Position numbers and translations under genes: made by a program | Assembly: GCF_001748225.1 (NCBI RefSeq) | Contig: NZ_BDFE01000017.1 | Span: 372,001 to 436,000, forward strand | From: Desulfoplanes formicivorans | GTDB taxonomy: Bacteria; Desulfobacterota; Desulfovibrionia; Desulfovibrionales; Desulfomicrobiaceae | Reading direction: 5' to 3' | Length of the DNA stretch: 64,000 nt | Part shown: positions 63,646 to 64,000 of the stretch, one piece after another | Layout: the number at the start of each line of letters is the position of its first letter | Numbering within the stretch: position 1 is the stretch's first letter | The notes under the pieces: generated by a model | What the model was told of the DNA's origin: nothing | What the model saw: only the letters and a program-made list of their open reading frames with translations | Database searches by the model: none

Positions 63646-64000
63646 ATGAAATTAAAACAGGTATTGGCCACAACAGCAGCTGCTGCGATTTTTTCTGTAG
63701 GCTGTGCTGTTTCCGCATGGGCATTTCCTTCTGTCTTTCCCACAGGAACGACTATTTATAATCCTTCAAAGGCATATAACAGCTATGTTCTGGTCCCGCA
63801 GGATGATAAACTCTATAATAGCCGTGACGCCAAACATCGTGATATGCGAGCCAAAAAAGGGACAAAGTCCATCAAGAGTTCAGGAACGGCTTCAGGTTCC
63901 GTGAGCAATATGGCTACTTCGGTCAAACTGATTGATATGAATGGCAATGTCATGCACACATGGTCCGTCAAACCTACCCCCAACCGTCGAGATGTCCTGC
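63646..64000 (+). CDS. Second arylsulfate sulfotransferase (3' end cut by window)
   Basis: The first 118 codons of another ASST. It has a Sec-type signal (KLKQVLATTAAAAIFSVGC..., cleaved near AWA), then FPSVFPTGTTIYNPSKAYNSYVLV and LIDMNGNVMHTW, clearly paralogous to the first enzyme. An extra basic insert (about residues 55-85: RDAKHRDMRAKKGTKSIKSS) separates the two motifs. Unlike the first copy the signal has no twin arginine. AAAGGAG precedes the ATG. The catalytic part lies beyond the window. Confidence 0.88.
   Translation, partial: MKLKQVLATTAAAAIFSVGCAVSAWAFPSVFPTGTTIYNPSKAYNSYVLVPQDDKLYNSRDAKHRDMRAKKGTKSIKSSGTASGSVSNMATSVKLIDMNGNVMHTWSVKPTPNRRDVL

Overview
The window is GC-rich DNA with dense gene packing. 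It most resembles a Desulfovibrio-like member of the Desulfobacterota (deltaproteobacteria). The pointers are an N-type ATPase operon, a multiheme c-type cytochrome, NtrC-type regulation, the long form of 6-phosphofructokinase, and one gene that appears to encode selenocysteine through an in-frame TGA and a bacterial SECIS hairpin. This placement is inference from gene content; there is no rRNA in the window.

Layout. 1-6563: an alternative F-type (N-type) ATPase operon, atpD(partial)-C-Q-R-B-E-F-A-G. 6616-14994: single housekeeping genes (YkgJ-like Cys-cluster protein, mutY, phosphofructokinase, an anchored hypothetical, a VOC protein, a sirtuin, greA with a structured leader, a two-repeat DUF1566 protein). 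14995-22553: the whole tryptophan operon trpE-G-D-C-F-B-A. Its leader carries two successive Trp-rich leader peptides, each followed by an intrinsic terminator. 22922-27310: selO, a small HMA metallochaperone and a zinc-type ABC importer, then tRNA-Lys(CUU). 27887-35218: an RpiR-type regulator with its operator, a polar-amino-acid type ABC importer, a KDPG/KHG aldolase with a C-terminal extension, a KDG-type sugar kinase and an aminotransferase. This looks like one uptake and catabolic unit.

35317-37592 is an AT-rich accessory stretch. It holds a secreted cupin wedged between the aminotransferase gene and a decayed copy of that gene's own 3' end, then an FRG-domain protein. 37860-45354 holds a PQQ-type sugar dehydrogenase homologue, then a BMP-family nucleoside-type ABC importer with a cytosine-deaminase-like amidohydrolase. 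45583-50948 holds a ferritin, a 5'-truncated Nramp gene, an ArsR/ArsP-like/redox-thioredoxin metal(loid) cassette, and a MATE efflux pump.

51153-64000 is the most unusual part: two divergent operons flanking a 606-bp control region. The leftward operon encodes a 969-residue secreted protein made of two diverged halves, a YeiH-type membrane transporter, two tiny membrane proteins, a secreted helix-hairpin-helix (HhH) protein ending in Cys-Asn-Cys, a tetraheme cytochrome, a predicted DUF1573 selenoprotein, and a periplasmic-sensing histidine kinase with its sigma-54 response regulator. The rightward operon encodes an arylsulfate sulfotransferase with a Tat-like signal, a second secreted HhH protein ending in Cys, a secreted unknown, and a second sulfotransferase running off the window. 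Both promoter regions contain sigma-54-like -24/-12 elements, as expected if the linked NtrC-type regulator controls both arms. I propose this as a periplasmic sulfoconjugate and redox system; the substrate is unknown.
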